Notes under the pieces: model-generated | Told to the model about the DNA's origin: nothing | The model's database searches: none | Seen by the model: the letters and a program-made list of their open reading frames with translations, nothing else | Shown here: in pieces, positions 17,837-27,868 of the stretch | How the letters are laid out: every line of letters begins with the position of its first letter | Position numbering within the stretch: position 1 is the first letter of the stretch | Program-made: the position numbers and the translations under genes | Assembly: GCF_029525575.1 (NCBI RefSeq) | Contig: NZ_JAPDIA010000007.1 | Span: 868,001 to 932,000, forward strand | Reading direction: 5' to 3' | Source of the DNA: Cohnella rhizosphaerae | Lineage (GTDB): Bacteria > Bacillota > Bacilli > Paenibacillales > Paenibacillaceae | DNA length: 64,000 bases

Positions 17837-19246
17837 TTATTCGGCTGTGCTCGCCTTGTTCGCTTCGTTCGCGCCGTCGGCTTGAACCTCCGACTGCGCT
17901 TTTTTCATGAGCGCCTCCGCTTCGGACTGAATCGCCTTGTAGGCCTCGTCTTCCGTTTCCTTTTCGTCGACAATGCTGCGGATATGCCCGTTCACCGATT
18001 CGGCGAACGATTCGTCGAAGCTGCCGGGACCTTGCGGCTCCCCGAAGTAGTAGCGGTCGATCGAATTGGTCGGACGCAGCGCGTAAAACGGTTTGTAATC
18101 CGGGTCCTGCTTCCATTCGGGATACTCCGTTCGAACGGACAGATCCATGCCGCCCACCATGCCGCCGATCGCGGCCTTCGCCTTGCCGACAGATGCGGAC
18201 ATAAAGTAGGAAAGTACTTCCCAGGCCTCTTCGGCATGCGATGCGGCGGCGGGAATGGCGAATATCTCGTACACCTGCACCTCCCCGCCGACGGCCGGAT
18301 CGGAGCTGCGGGCGGGGACCGTGACCGCGCCCCAGTCGAACTTCGGCTTGCCCGACTTCAGATTCGCCATCAGGTTATCGTCGTCGATCGTGATCGCGGC
18401 TTTGCCTTGCTTGAACAGATCGACGGCCTCCATCGCCGCTTGATCGACGTACGATGTGCCGTCGGTCTCCCGGGCTTGCGGCCAGGAGGGGACGAACGTG
18501 CCGCGCTTGTAGGCGGCGGCGACCTGCTTGAACAGCCGCTCCCATGCGGGCGAGTCGAAGGTGACCGCGCCTGTCTTGGCGTTCGCGTAAGTCAGTCCTT
18601 CGGTGCCGGCGATGCGCTGCAGCAAGTCGAAGGGGCCGCGGAGCCAAGGGATATGCAGTCCGACCTCGCCTTTTTGCAGGCGTTTGTCCTGCATGACGCG
18701 GTCGGCCAACGCGATCGTCTGCTCCCAGCTCATGCCGTCCGTCGGGTAGGGAATGCCGAGCCTGTCGAACATGTTTTTGTTGTAATACAACGCGCTGGCA
18801 TGGAAGCCGGGGCCGATCCCGTTGAGCGGGCCGCCGTCCTCGCCGCGAAGGAAATCCAGCGCGCCGGGCGTTACGCCTTCGGTCAGCTTCGACTTGTTCT
18901 GCGCGGACAATTCCTCCAGATTCCGGAGCTTGTCCGCGTTGCGCAGCAGCCGATAGTCGGGAATGCTCAGGATCAACAGGTCGGGCTTCTCCTTGTCCAT
19001 AAAGGCGGCCATCGTCTTGTCGTCGTAAGCCTTATAGTCGTTCTCCGGCTGCATCGGCACATAGCTGACGTTCCAGTCCGGGAAGCGGGCTTCGATAAAA
19101 TCCCTGAATTTCATGTCGTACGCGGAAGTTTGGCAGCAGGCGATGGTGAGCGTCTTCGGCTCGTTCGGCGTTTGCCTGCCGTTCGCGCACCCCGACGCGA
19201 CCGCGAGCAGCAAGGCGAGCGTCATCAGCGCGGCGAGCCGCCTCAT
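17837..19246 (-). CDS. Solute-binding lipoprotein, family 1, without a transporter
   Basis: About 469 residues with a lipoprotein signal (LALLLAVASGC) and a family 1 solute-binding fold. Recognisable blocks are LYYNKNMFDRLGIPYPTDGM and EAWEVLSYFMSASVGKAKAA. The ATG at 19246 overlaps the stop of the upstream gene (ATGA), so it is coupled to the sigma factor operon. No ABC permease or ATPase is nearby, which argues for a sensing rather than transport role (inference). The tail is rich in Glu/Ala/Lys. Confidence 0.85.
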   Translation of the reverse strand: MRRLAALMTLALLLAVASGCANGRQTPNEPKTLTIACCQTSAYDMKFRDFIEARFPDWNVSYVPMQPENDYKAYDDKTMAAFMDKEKPDLLILSIPDYRLLRNADKLRNLEELSAQNKSKLTEGVTPGALDFLRGEDGGPLNGIGPGFHASALYYNKNMFDRLGIPYPTDGMSWEQTIALADRVMQDKRLQKGEVGLHIPWLRGPFDLLQRIAGTEGLTYANAKTGAVTFDSPAWERLFKQVAAAYKRGTFVPSWPQARETDGTSYVDQAAMEAVDLFKQGKAAITIDDDNLMANLKSGKPKFDWGAVTVPARSSDPAVGGEVQVYEIFAIPAAASHAEEAWEVLSYFMSASVGKAKAAIGGMVGGMDLSVRTEYPEWKQDPDYKPFYALRPTNSIDRYYFGEPQGPGSFDESFAESVNGHIRSIVDEKETEDEAYKAIQSEAEALMKKAQSEVQADGANEANKASTAE

Positions 19247-20793
19247 GGCTTCGCCTCCGGCTTCGCCTGCGCGTCGCGAATCGTTTGCGCGGCTTTGGCT
19301 TGCAGCGCCTTGAGGAGCTCCGGCACGTCGAGAACGCCGTCGTTCAAGCTCTGCATCCTGCCGTTGGCTTCGGTCCAGATGGCGCTCGCGACGCGCCGGT
19401 AGGACGGATCGGCATTGCGAGCGGCGGCGTCGAGCACGCGCGACGGATCGACCTCGGCGCGGTAAAACACGGCGGAACGGCTGTCGGCTGCCGCGGCGTC
19501 CGCCGCTACCGTAGGCAAGGCGTCGCCGTGCGGGAGGCGGACCAGCCGGTTGGCCTGCGACGGACTCATGATGTACTTCAGCAGCTCCCAGGCGGCGTCC
19601 GCATGGGGCGCTTTTTCGGGAATGGCGAATACGAACGGGATCTCGAAAGCGCCGTCTGTCCCGCGCGACCCTTCGTCCGTCGGCGGAGACAGAACGCCCC
19701 AGTCGTCCTCGCCGAGTCCCATTTGGGAGCCGGCCTGAGCGATGTTGCGGAGATACGAGCTGGAGCCATACGTCAACGCCGAGCGGCCGTTCAGAAACGG
19801 ATCGTGCGCGTACAGCTCCTTCATCTCGACGCTGCCTTCCCATTTGAGCGGGGGGCTCGTTGCTGATCCAGCCCTCCTGATGGCCGACGGTCAGCTTGGT
19901 CCAGATGGCGCTCCAGGCCGGCGTGTCGACCGTCGCGGCGCCCAGCTTGGCATCGGCGAAGCGCAGTCCCTGGCTGCTGCCGATCGAATTGGCCTCTACC
20001 CAGATCGCGGAGTTATAGCCGAAGCTGAGACCGTAGACCGGCTTTCCGTTTTTTTGAAGCCCCTGGAACCGCGCGGCCGCGTTCATGACTTCGTCCCACG
20101 TCATGCCGTCCGTTGGCTCCGGAACGCCGTTTTCCCTGAACAGCTTGCGGTTGTAATACAGCGCGTAGCCCGTAAATTCGGGGGCGAACCCGTAGAGCCC
20201 GCCGCCGCCGGCTTCGCGCATGGTTTGCTTGACGGCCGTCTGCCAGCTGTCATCGTCGATCCCGTCCCGCTTCATCCACGCGTCCAGCGGCTTCAGCAGG
20301 CCGGCATCAGTCAGCTCGGGCAAGTAGGCGAGCGGAACCTGAACGAGATCGGCCGGATTGTTTTCCAACTGCTTCTTGAATGTATCGATGCCCGGCGTCA
20401 GGTTGTATAGATTGGCGCTCTTCCCCCGGGTATTCCGCATATTCGAATCTGACCGACGGATGACGGATAATAAAGGGCTGGCCGTACAAGGACATGAAGC
20501 CGCTATTGTCCCAATACATAATGTTCAGCGTCGTCGTCTCGGTCTCGCTGATCACCGGCTTCGCCGCTTCTTCGCGCTTCAACAGTTCGGCCAGTTCGCC
20601 CCGGAAGACTGCTGCTCCTGCGATCAGCAGCGCGACGACGGAGGCCGCCGCGACGCGTCTTCTGCGCCTGGCTCGTCGTTCCAGCATTCTGATGCGCTCC
20701 TTCACTTTTTTTGATCGTCGGGGTGCCGAAGCCGCCGGAGCCGAGCGGCAGGTCCGACAGCGTGCGTTCCCAGCGGTCGCGATCGTCCGTCAT
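19243..20793 (-). CDS. Membrane-anchored solute-binding protein in anti-sigma position (three frameshifts as read)
   Basis: Corrected length about 515 residues. Residues 1-46 are a basic cytoplasmic tail (MTDDRDRWERTLSDLPLGSG..., then ERRARRRRR). Residues 47-63 are one membrane helix (VAAASVVALLIAGAAVF) with no lipobox. The rest is an external family 1 solute-binding domain (LYYNRKLFRENGVPEPTDGM, AWELLKYIMSPSQANRL). The start overlaps the sigma factor stop (ATGA) and the stop overlaps the next solute-binding gene. +1 shifts lie at the T7 run 20706-20712, C5 20423-20427 and G6 19850-19855. The topology is that of a transmembrane anti-sigma factor with a ligand-binding sensor (inference). Confidence 0.8.
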
Positions 20794-21422
20794 GCTCGTC
20801 CGCTCCCTTCTTCTTCGTCTTCGCGCCCTCGTTCGAATTGCTTGTTCATGGCGGCCCGCGCCCTGTGAATGCGCGATTTGACCGTTCCTTCCGACACCTG
20901 GAGCAGCTCGGCGATCTCGGCCATGCTCAGGCCGTGGTGCGCCTGGAGCAGCAGACTCTCCCGCAGCTTGCGCGGCAGTTCCATGACCGTCCGCCATATT
21001 TCCCGCTGCCGATAGGAGCCGAGCCATTCGTTCTCCGCGGATATCTGGGATTCGCGAACCGGCATGACCGCCGGCAGGCGAATGCGGCGATACCAGGCCG
21101 ACTTGAAATGATCCAGCGCCGTATTGCGCGTGATCTTCAGCAGCCAGGCGCGGGCGCCCGATTCGCCGCGGAACGTATGCAGGCTCTGATAAGCCTTGAT
21201 AAATACGTCCTGCGCGATATCTTCGGCCGTCTCCCGCTTGCCGGTCATAAAGAAGGCGTAATTCCATACGTCGCGGCCGTAGGTGAGCATAAGCTCCTCC
21301 AGTACGGCGTCGCGGTCGACGCCTTCGGTCATATGCTTCAAATAGTCGTGATCCAACGCATCCACCTCTTCTCCGTCGACGGCCGCAGCCGCTGCGGAGC
21401 CCCTGTGCATTCTCGTTTTCAT
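20790..21422 (-). CDS. ECF-type RNA polymerase sigma factor
   Basis: Sigma-70 family group 4 factor. Region 2 is visible as AEDIAQDVFIKAYQSLHTFRG, then ARAWLLKITRNTALDHFKS. Region 4 is LPRKLRESLLLQAHHGLSMA plus VSEGTVKSRIHRARAAMNK, a helix-turn-helix for the -35 element. There is no extra C-terminal domain. The start is uncertain: ATG 21422 (MKTRMHRG) has GGAAGG upstream, while a TTG further in (LDHDYLKHM) also has a candidate site. The stop overlaps the membrane-anchored solute-binding gene by 4 bases. An ECF-like promoter lies upstream. Confidence 0.88.
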   Translation of the reverse strand: MKTRMHRGSAAAAAVDGEEVDALDHDYLKHMTEGVDRDAVLEELMLTYGRDVWNYAFFMTGKRETAEDIAQDVFIKAYQSLHTFRGESGARAWLLKITRNTALDHFKSAWYRRIRLPAVMPVRESQISAENEWLGSYRQREIWRTVMELPRKLRESLLLQAHHGLSMAEIAELLQVSEGTVKSRIHRARAAMNKQFERGREDEEEGSGRA

Positions 21423-21502
21423 AGTAGCCTTCCGGCGCCGTCCGGGGAAGACCGCTTCGCATTCTCCTTTGCCCGATGATCGTGCGGCCGGCACATCTAA
21501 GG

Positions 21503-21527
21503 AACGAGGCGCGTCGGCAAAAGTTCC
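21503..21527 (-). promoter_or_regulatory. ECF-type promoter, probably autoregulated
   Basis: On the minus strand GGAAC, a 16-base spacer and CGTT match the AAC-N16-CGT layout of Bacillus ECF promoters, about 80 bases before the sigma factor start. Self-transcription by the encoded sigma factor is the natural inference. Confidence 0.55.
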
Positions 21528-21673
21528 CTGATTCGCTTCGCCGATTTTCCGAGAGCGTGAACGTTGTGGGCGAAGGCGGGGGTATGGTAGGGTAGAGAGA
21601 CTTGCGGAAGCACGGCAAACAGAGCGGCATGGAGCCGCTCCGCGGGGGTTCCGATGGGATGGACCGCGACGGG

Positions 21674-21817
21674 TCAGTCGGTCTTTTTCTTTTTCTGCGG
21701 CGTCGGAGAGACGGATTTCGTATTTTCCAACGTGTCATTGACGAACGCCATATCCTGGTTTTTGGCCGCCATGTTCGTCGTTCCTTTGTAATTGCCTTTG
21801 CGGCTGTCGTTTTCCAT
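21674..21817 (-). CDS. Small hypothetical protein, 47 aa
   Basis: A 47-residue hydrophilic protein, MENDSRKGNYKGTTNM at the start and a Lys-rich tail (QKKKKTD). AAGGAGG sits 6 bases before the ATG at 21817, the best ribosome binding site of the neighbourhood. Size and composition resemble small spore-associated or stress proteins of Bacillales, but I do not recognise the family. It is upstream of, and on the same strand as, the ECF sigma gene, separated by about 250 bp. Confidence 0.65.
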   Translation of the reverse strand: MENDSRKGNYKGTTNMAAKNQDMAFVNDTLENTKSVSPTPQKKKKTD

Positions 21818-21931
21818 GCGAATCCTCCTTAAACTTCTGCGATTATAGGCGAAGCGGCGACCAGTCGTCAGCCTCTGCGGCGCCTCGCGCTTCAGCTTAG
21901 GTTAACCGAATTGAAGGGGCTGTTATCCATC

Positions 21932-22903
21932 ATGTCATGCACATCCAAGGGCCGGCGGATTTTCGTTTTCATTATCGCGTTCGCGGCGGCGCTCGCGCTG
22001 ACGGCGTGCCGGGGCGCTGCGCCTGCGGAACCGGCGGCCGATTCGTCATCGACCGCCTCGCCGTCCGAGGCTGCTGGAGCGTCGCCTTCCGCCGCTGCCG
22101 GGGCAGCTGCCGCGCTGATCGAGCAGGCCCGAGCGGCCATGGCGGACGTCGGGCGCTACGCCTTTACGCTGCATCTCGTTCAGAAGCTGAGCGGCGGGGC
22201 GGCGGCCGCCTCGGCGTTCGAGGTGACCAACGCCGGCAAGGTCGAGCGTTCGCCGCTCAAACTCGACCAGACGATCGACAGCGTGCAGGACGGGGAAAAG
22301 TCCTCGCTGCGCGCGATCCTCGTGCCGGGCGCCTACTACGTGTACGATCCGTCCTTCGAAGAATGGGGCAAGCTGTCCGACGAGCAGGCGGCGGATATCG
22401 CGCGGACGCTGTCCGATTACCAGATCGATCCGGCTGCCGCATTGTCTTCGGCCGCTTCGCTCGGCGCCGGCCTTTCGCTCGCCGTCGAAGCGGGGCGGGA
22501 CGTCGTCAGCTACGAAGGGAAGGGGCCAGAGGCGCTGGCATTTCTCGAAAACATCCTGGAGGGCACGCTCGACCTCGGCAGTCTGGACGAAGCGGCGCGG
22601 AAGAGCATCGCATTGAAGTCGCTTTCCGCCAGCTTTACGCTGGACGCGGTCACGCATTTGCCGCTTGCCTACCGCATCGCGTCGGAGATGACGATCGAAT
22701 ACGAGCCGGGCTCGCCTTCCGCGCTTAGCCAATTGTTCGAAGGCACCTATGCCAAGCATGGGGAGACCGAAGCCATCGTCGTTCCGGAAGCGGCGCAGGC
22801 TGCGCCCGAGCTCGATCCGCCGATCGACGATCCGGCGGCGACCGAGGGGGATATCGGGACGTTGGACGATTTGGACGAGCTCGAGGGGCTTGATTCGTAT
22901 TGA
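21932..22903 (+). CDS. Lipoprotein of unknown function, DUF6612/LppX-like
   Basis: About 323 residues. The signal peptide ends ALALTACRG (lipobox), followed by an Ala/Ser/Pro linker to about residue 55. The body alternates beta strands and ends with an acidic tail (DIGTLDDLDELEGLDSY). The layout, with VGRYAFTLHLVQKLSG and FTLDAVTHLPLAYRIASEM, recalls LolA/LppX-fold lipoproteins such as DUF6612, but this is a guess from pattern. GAAGGGG is 12 bases before ATG 21932. It is divergent from the 47-aa gene. Confidence 0.7.
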   Translation: MSCTSKGRRIFVFIIAFAAALALTACRGAAPAEPAADSSSTASPSEAAGASPSAAAGAAAALIEQARAAMADVGRYAFTLHLVQKLSGGAAAASAFEVTNAGKVERSPLKLDQTIDSVQDGEKSSLRAILVPGAYYVYDPSFEEWGKLSDEQAADIARTLSDYQIDPAAALSSAASLGAGLSLAVEAGRDVVSYEGKGPEALAFLENILEGTLDLGSLDEAARKSIALKSLSASFTLDAVTHLPLAYRIASEMTIEYEPGSPSALSQLFEGTYAKHGETEAIVVPEAAQAAPELDPPIDDPAATEGDIGTLDDLDELEGLDSY

Positions 22904-22979
22904 GGATTTTGGGAGGAGAGGCTCGATTCGTATGGAGGATGGCGGAGGCCTTTGGCTTGGAAGGTTGAGGTTGCCGGTA

Positions 22980-23095
22980 GCGAGGTTGGTGGAGCTGAGG
23001 TTGGTGGAACTGAGGTTGGTGGAACTGAGGTTGGTGGAACTGAGGTTGGTGGAGCTGAAGTTGGTGGAGCTGAAGTTGGTGGAGCTGAGGTTGCT
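22980..23095. repeat. 15-bp minisatellite
   Basis: Roughly eight copies of a 15-bp unit, GAGGTTGGTGGAACT with small variants, between the lipoprotein gene and ychF. The rest of 22904-23211 holds only the ychF promoter region, with TATAAT at 23127-23132. Because 15 is a multiple of three, a frame stays open but encodes only VELRL repeats; it is not treated as a gene. Confidence 0.9.
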
Positions 23096-23211
23096 GGCCA
23101 GGTGGACGCAGGTCCCGGGCTTCCGTTATAATGTCTGAAGTATAATTGAACCGTGAACGGCCGTCCGGCGCTACTCCGCGAGGGCCGCGCGAAGTCAGGA
23201 GTGTATAGCGA

Positions 23212-24312
<1,101 letters not shown>

Positions 24313-24340
24313 GCGAGCTGCGCCGCTAAGCGAAACGAAG

Positions 24341-24370
24341 AAGCCCGGGCGGGATGCCCGGGCTTTCCTT
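24341..24370 (+). terminator. Intrinsic terminator after ychF
   Basis: Perfect stem AAGCCCGGGC / GCCCGGGCTT with loop GGGAT, followed by TCCTT; the tail is weak in T. Confidence 0.8.
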
Positions 24371-24373
24371 GCG

Positions 24374-25370
24374 TTACGCGACACCGCCGCACAATTCGGC
24401 AACGCAGCAGGCTAAGACCTCGAGTTATGCGATACCGCCGCACAATTCGGTCTCGCAGCGGGTCAAGGCAGCGAGTTATGCGATACCGCCGCACAATTCG
24501 GCCCCGCAGCCGGCTAAAGCTGCGAGTTATGCGATCCCGCCGCACAATTCGGTCTCGCAGCAGGCTAAGACCTCGAGTTATGCGATCCCGCCGCACAATT
24601 CGGCCTCGTAGCCGGCCAAGCCCGCGAGTTATGCGATCCCGCCGCACAATTCGGCCCCGCAGCCGGCCAAGCCCGCGAGTTATGCGATCCCGCCGCACAA
24701 TTCGGCCTCGTAGCCGGCTAAAGCTGCGAGTTATGCGATCCCGACGCACAATTCGGCCCCGCAGCCGGCCAAGCCCGCGAGTTATGCGATCCCGCCGCAC
24801 AATTCTGCCCCGCAGCGGGTCAAGGCAGCGAGTTATGCGATCCCGCCGCACAATTCGGCTACGCAGCCGGCTAAGACATCGAGTTACGCGATCCCGCCGC
24901 ACAGCACCGCCCCTGCAGCCGGCCAAAACCGCGATTTATGCGATCCCGCCGCACAATTCGGCCTCGCAGCCGGCCAAGCCCGCGAGTTATGCGATCCCGC
25001 CGCACAATTCGGCCCCGCAGCCGGCCAAGCCCGCGAGTTATGCGATCCCGCCGCACAAATTCGGTCTCGCAGCGGGTCAAGGCAGCGAGTTATGCGATCC
25101 CGCCGCACAGCACCGCCCCTGCAGCCGGCCAAAACCGCGATTTATGCGACCCCGCCGCACAATTCGGTCCAGCAGGCCGGCCAAGCCCGCGAGTTATGCG
25201 ATCCCGCCGCACAATTCTGCCCCGCAGCGGGTCAAGGCAGCGAGTTATGCGATCCCGCCGCACAATTCGGCTACGCAGCCGGCTAAGACATCGAGTTACG
25301 CGATCCCGCCGCACAGCACCGCCCCTGCAGCCGGCCAAAACCGCGATTTATGCGACCCCGCCGCACAATT
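24374..25370. repeat. 51-bp intergenic minisatellite, about 19.5 copies
   Basis: About twenty units in which CGAGTTATGCGATCCCGCCG and CACAATTCGG are nearly invariant and the last 20 bases vary among a few versions. Each unit contains the inverted repeat GCCG-N7-CGGC. Three consecutive variant units recur later as a block, so there is a higher-order repeat. The array fills the gap between convergent ychF and the MarR gene; no gene was found in 24313-25472. Long open frames exist only because 51 is divisible by three. Confidence 0.95.
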
Positions 25371-25472
25371 TCATCAAACCAACCATCTTCCGCTTCTTTT
25401 TCTTCTCGATAATTCCCGTACCGGGCCGCCGCCCAATAACTTAGGAAGCATTTGAATACAATAACAGCAGCG

Positions 25473-25901
25473 TTAATCGTCCAGGTAGGTCCGATTGAAC
25501 TTGGCGAGCAGCTCGCCGAAGCGGGTCCGCTCGTCCTCGGTCCAGCCCTTCAGCAGCTCGTCGATCCGTTCGGTGCGCTGCGCCCGCGTCTCTAACAGCA
25601 TGCGGCGTCCTTCTTCCGTGAGCTGGTAAAAGTAAGCCCTGCCGTCTTCCGGATCGGGCATTTTGTAGACGTAGCCTTTTTGCTCGAGCGCGGACGTCTG
25701 CCTGCTGACGGTGGAGATGTCTAGGCGAAATTCCTCCGCGAGCGCCTTGACGCCGGCCGAGCCGTGCGACTCGATCTGACCAAGCAGCAAATAGGCGGAG
25801 CGATCGAGCGTTCCGAACTTGCGGCTGGTCGTGATCGAAGTGAGGCGGCGAATCAGAAGGGCGATCTCGAGTTCGATGCTGGTATTCGTTTCGTGACTCA
25901 C
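25473..25901 (-). CDS. MarR family transcriptional regulator
   Basis: Dimeric winged-helix regulator of about 142 residues. The recognition region is VKALAEEFRLDISTVSRQTS, then ALEQKGYVYKMPDPEDGRAY with the wing (Asp-x-Arg). GTG 25901 has AAGGTGG 8 bases upstream; GTG 25913 is an alternative. It is divergent from the CBS-domain gene, and MarR proteins usually repress divergent neighbours. Cysteines are absent, so a small ligand rather than direct oxidation is likely. Confidence 0.87.
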   Translation of the reverse strand: MSHETNTSIELEIALLIRRLTSITTSRKFGTLDRSAYLLLGQIESHGSAGVKALAEEFRLDISTVSRQTSALEQKGYVYKMPDPEDGRAYFYQLTEEGRRMLLETRAQRTERIDELLKGWTEDERTRFGELLAKFNRTYLDD

Positions 25902-25983
25902 GGCTCTCACCACCTTGCTGCTTTTCTGTTCCCCATCGTACCATATGGACCACGCATTTCAAGCGGAGGGCGCGGCTTGGGGA

Positions 25984-26040
25984 TTGACTTTTCGCAAAGT
26001 AGTTGTATAATACACTTAAATGTTTAGTTTTGCAATACAA
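25984..26040 (+). promoter_or_regulatory. CBS gene promoter with candidate MarR operators
   Basis: TTGACT (25984-25989), 16-bp spacer, TATAAT (26006-26011). The palindrome TGTATAATACA (26004-26014) covers the -10, and a second inverted repeat TTAGTT / AACTAA lies at about 26024-26045. Both are suited to binding by the divergent MarR protein. Confidence 0.65.
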
Positions 26041-26060
26041 CTAATTGGAGGGGGCTGTCC

Positions 26061-26518
26061 ATGCTAGCTCAAGACATCATGATCAAGCAGGTGTACAAGG
26101 TCAAAGAGAGCGACACCGTACGCCGCGTGATCGAAAGGTTCATCGAGCACGGAATCAGCGGGCTGCCCGTCGTCAACGATCGCAACGAGATCGTCGGATA
26201 CGTCAGCGACGGCGACGTCATGCGGTACATCGGCAAGCACGAGGACCGGTACGTCGACTTTTTTTTATGCATCCATCCTGATCCAAGGGGATAACGAGCA
26301 GTTCGAAGAACGCGCCCGCAGGCTGCTGGACCTGAACGTCATGTCGATCGCCAAGACCAAGGTAGTCAAGGCCATGTGGAACGACGAGGTCGAGCATATC
26401 GCGGCTATGCTGGGAAAAAAACAGATCAAAAAAGGTGCCGGTCGAACGGGACGGCGTTCTGGTCGGCATCATCAGCCGCGGCAATGTCGTTCGCCACGCG
26501 TTCGAGAATTTGCTATAA
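26061..26518 (+). CDS. CBS-domain protein (two frameshifts as read)
   Basis: About 151 residues, essentially a tandem CBS pair that would bind an adenosyl ligand. First CBS: MLAQDIMIKQVYKVKESDTV to VVNDRNEIVGYVSDGDVMRY. Second CBS: LNVMSIAKTKVVKAMWNDEV to DGVLVGIISRGNVVRHAFEN. +1 shifts occur in the T8 run 26259-26266 and the A6 run 26428-26433; corrected joins read YVDFFYASILIQGD and KQIKKVPVERDG. GGAGGGGG precedes the ATG. The MFS gene follows 52 bp later, and the divergent MarR gene probably controls both. Confidence 0.88.
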
Positions 26519-26570
26519 GGCCAATCGCTTCAACGTTCGCATTTCATAACCAAAAGGGGACCTTCATCTC

Positions 26571-27815
26571 ATGTCATCCACATTCAAAGCATCCCCGGCC
26601 GCATCCCCGTTGGCGCCGGAAGGAAGCTTGCTCAAGCAGCCGCGCGCCGTATGGGCGGTCGGCTTTGCCTGCGTCATCGCGTTCATGGGCATCGGTCTCG
26701 TCGACCCGATTCTGCCTGCCATCGCCAAACAACTGGAAGCCTCGCCAAGCGAAGTTTCCTTGCTCTTCACCAGCTACAATGCCGTCATGGCCGTCATGAT
26801 GCTCATCACCGGCGTCATCCAGTCCCGTCTCGGCATGAAAGGAACGCTGCTCGCGGGCATCGTTATTATCGCTGCGTTCGCCGCTCTGGGCGGCGCTTCA
26901 GACGGGATCTGGGCGCTGATCGGTTTGCGCGGCGGCTGGGGCCTCGGCAACTCGCTGTTCGTCGCGACCTCGCTGACGGCGATCGTCTCGCTATCGACGG
27001 GCAGCGTCGCCCGCGCGATCATTCTGTACGAGGCCGCGATCGGCCTCGGCATCTCGGTCGGACCGCTGATCGGCGGCGAGCTCGGATCGATCTCCTGGCG
27101 GGGCCCGTTCTTCGGGGTGGCCGTGCTGATGGTCATCGCGTTTATCTCTCTGGCGTTCACGATGCCGAAGACAAACAAGCCGGCCGGATCGTCCGGTCGC
27201 CCCAAGGCTTCGCTTGCCGATCCGTTCCGCGCGCTCAAGCATCGCTCGCTGCTCGTGTTCGGACTCGGCGCATGCCTGTATAACTTCGGCTTCTTTACCT
27301 TGCTGGCCTATGCGCCGCTCGTACTGGACCACTACTTCGGCTATGACGCGCACGGACTGGGCTACATTTTCCTCGGGTGGGGCGTTCTGCTTGCCGTCAC
27401 TTCGGTATTCATGGCGCCGATGCTCCAGCGCAAGTTCGGCACGCTCAAGTCGATGTACGCCATGCTGACGCTATTCGGCCTCCTGCTGTTCGCGATGGGC
27501 ATCTGGACGACGACCGAGTGGGTCGTCGTAGGCGCGATCGTATTCGCCGGCGCGCTGCTGGGCAACAACAACACGCTCATCACGACCGCGGTAATGAACG
27601 CAGCGCCCGTCGAACGTCCGACGGCTTCCGCGGCCTACAGCTTCCTGCGTTTTATCGGCGGCGCCATCGCGCCTTACTTCGCCGGCAAGCTCGCCGAATG
27701 GTACAACCCGCACGTGCCGTTCGTCGTCGGCGGAGCTTTCGTTCTGGCCGCCGTCCTCGTCATCCTGCTGAACCAACGTCACTTGCTGCACGTCGACAAA
27801 GCCGGCGCGCACTAA
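26571..27815 (+). CDS. MFS efflux transporter, YmfD-like
   Basis: Twelve-helix major facilitator of 414 residues. The start region FMGIGLVDPILPAIAKQLEA and loop 2-3 GVIQSRLGMKGTLLAG are typical of DHA1 drug exporters such as the bacillibactin exporter family. Residues 205-222 form the central cytoplasmic loop. Position behind the MarR-controlled CBS gene suggests an inducible efflux function; the substrate is not deducible. Confidence 0.88.
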   Translation: MSSTFKASPAASPLAPEGSLLKQPRAVWAVGFACVIAFMGIGLVDPILPAIAKQLEASPSEVSLLFTSYNAVMAVMMLITGVIQSRLGMKGTLLAGIVIIAAFAALGGASDGIWALIGLRGGWGLGNSLFVATSLTAIVSLSTGSVARAIILYEAAIGLGISVGPLIGGELGSISWRGPFFGVAVLMVIAFISLAFTMPKTNKPAGSSGRPKASLADPFRALKHRSLLVFGLGACLYNFGFFTLLAYAPLVLDHYFGYDAHGLGYIFLGWGVLLAVTSVFMAPMLQRKFGTLKSMYAMLTLFGLLLFAMGIWTTTEWVVVGAIVFAGALLGNNNTLITTAVMNAAPVERPTASAAYSFLRFIGGAIAPYFAGKLAEWYNPHVPFVVGGAFVLAAVLVILLNQRHLLHVDKAGAH

Positions 27816-27830
27816 CCAGCCGTCTGTCTC

Positions 27831-27868
27831 GGCCGTTTCCCGGCTTCTTCGGGGAGACGGCCGTTTTG
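27831..27868 (+). terminator. Intrinsic terminator after the MFS gene
   Basis: Stem GGCCGTTTCCC / GGGGAGACGGCC with one G-T pair and loop GGCTTCTTC, followed by GTTTTG. Confidence 0.75.

Noticed and set aside
17882-19402. 506-residue plus-strand frame
   Set aside because: Antisense shadow of the solute-binding lipoprotein; no start signal or family.
17837-20440. Single 867-residue solute-binding protein
   Set aside because: Frame errors fuse two proteins. The lipobox start at 19246 and the ATGA overlap show two genes.
24427-25455. 342-residue plus-strand open frame
   Set aside because: Runs through the 51-bp array; open only because the unit is a multiple of three and lacks stops. No ribosome binding site or family similarity.
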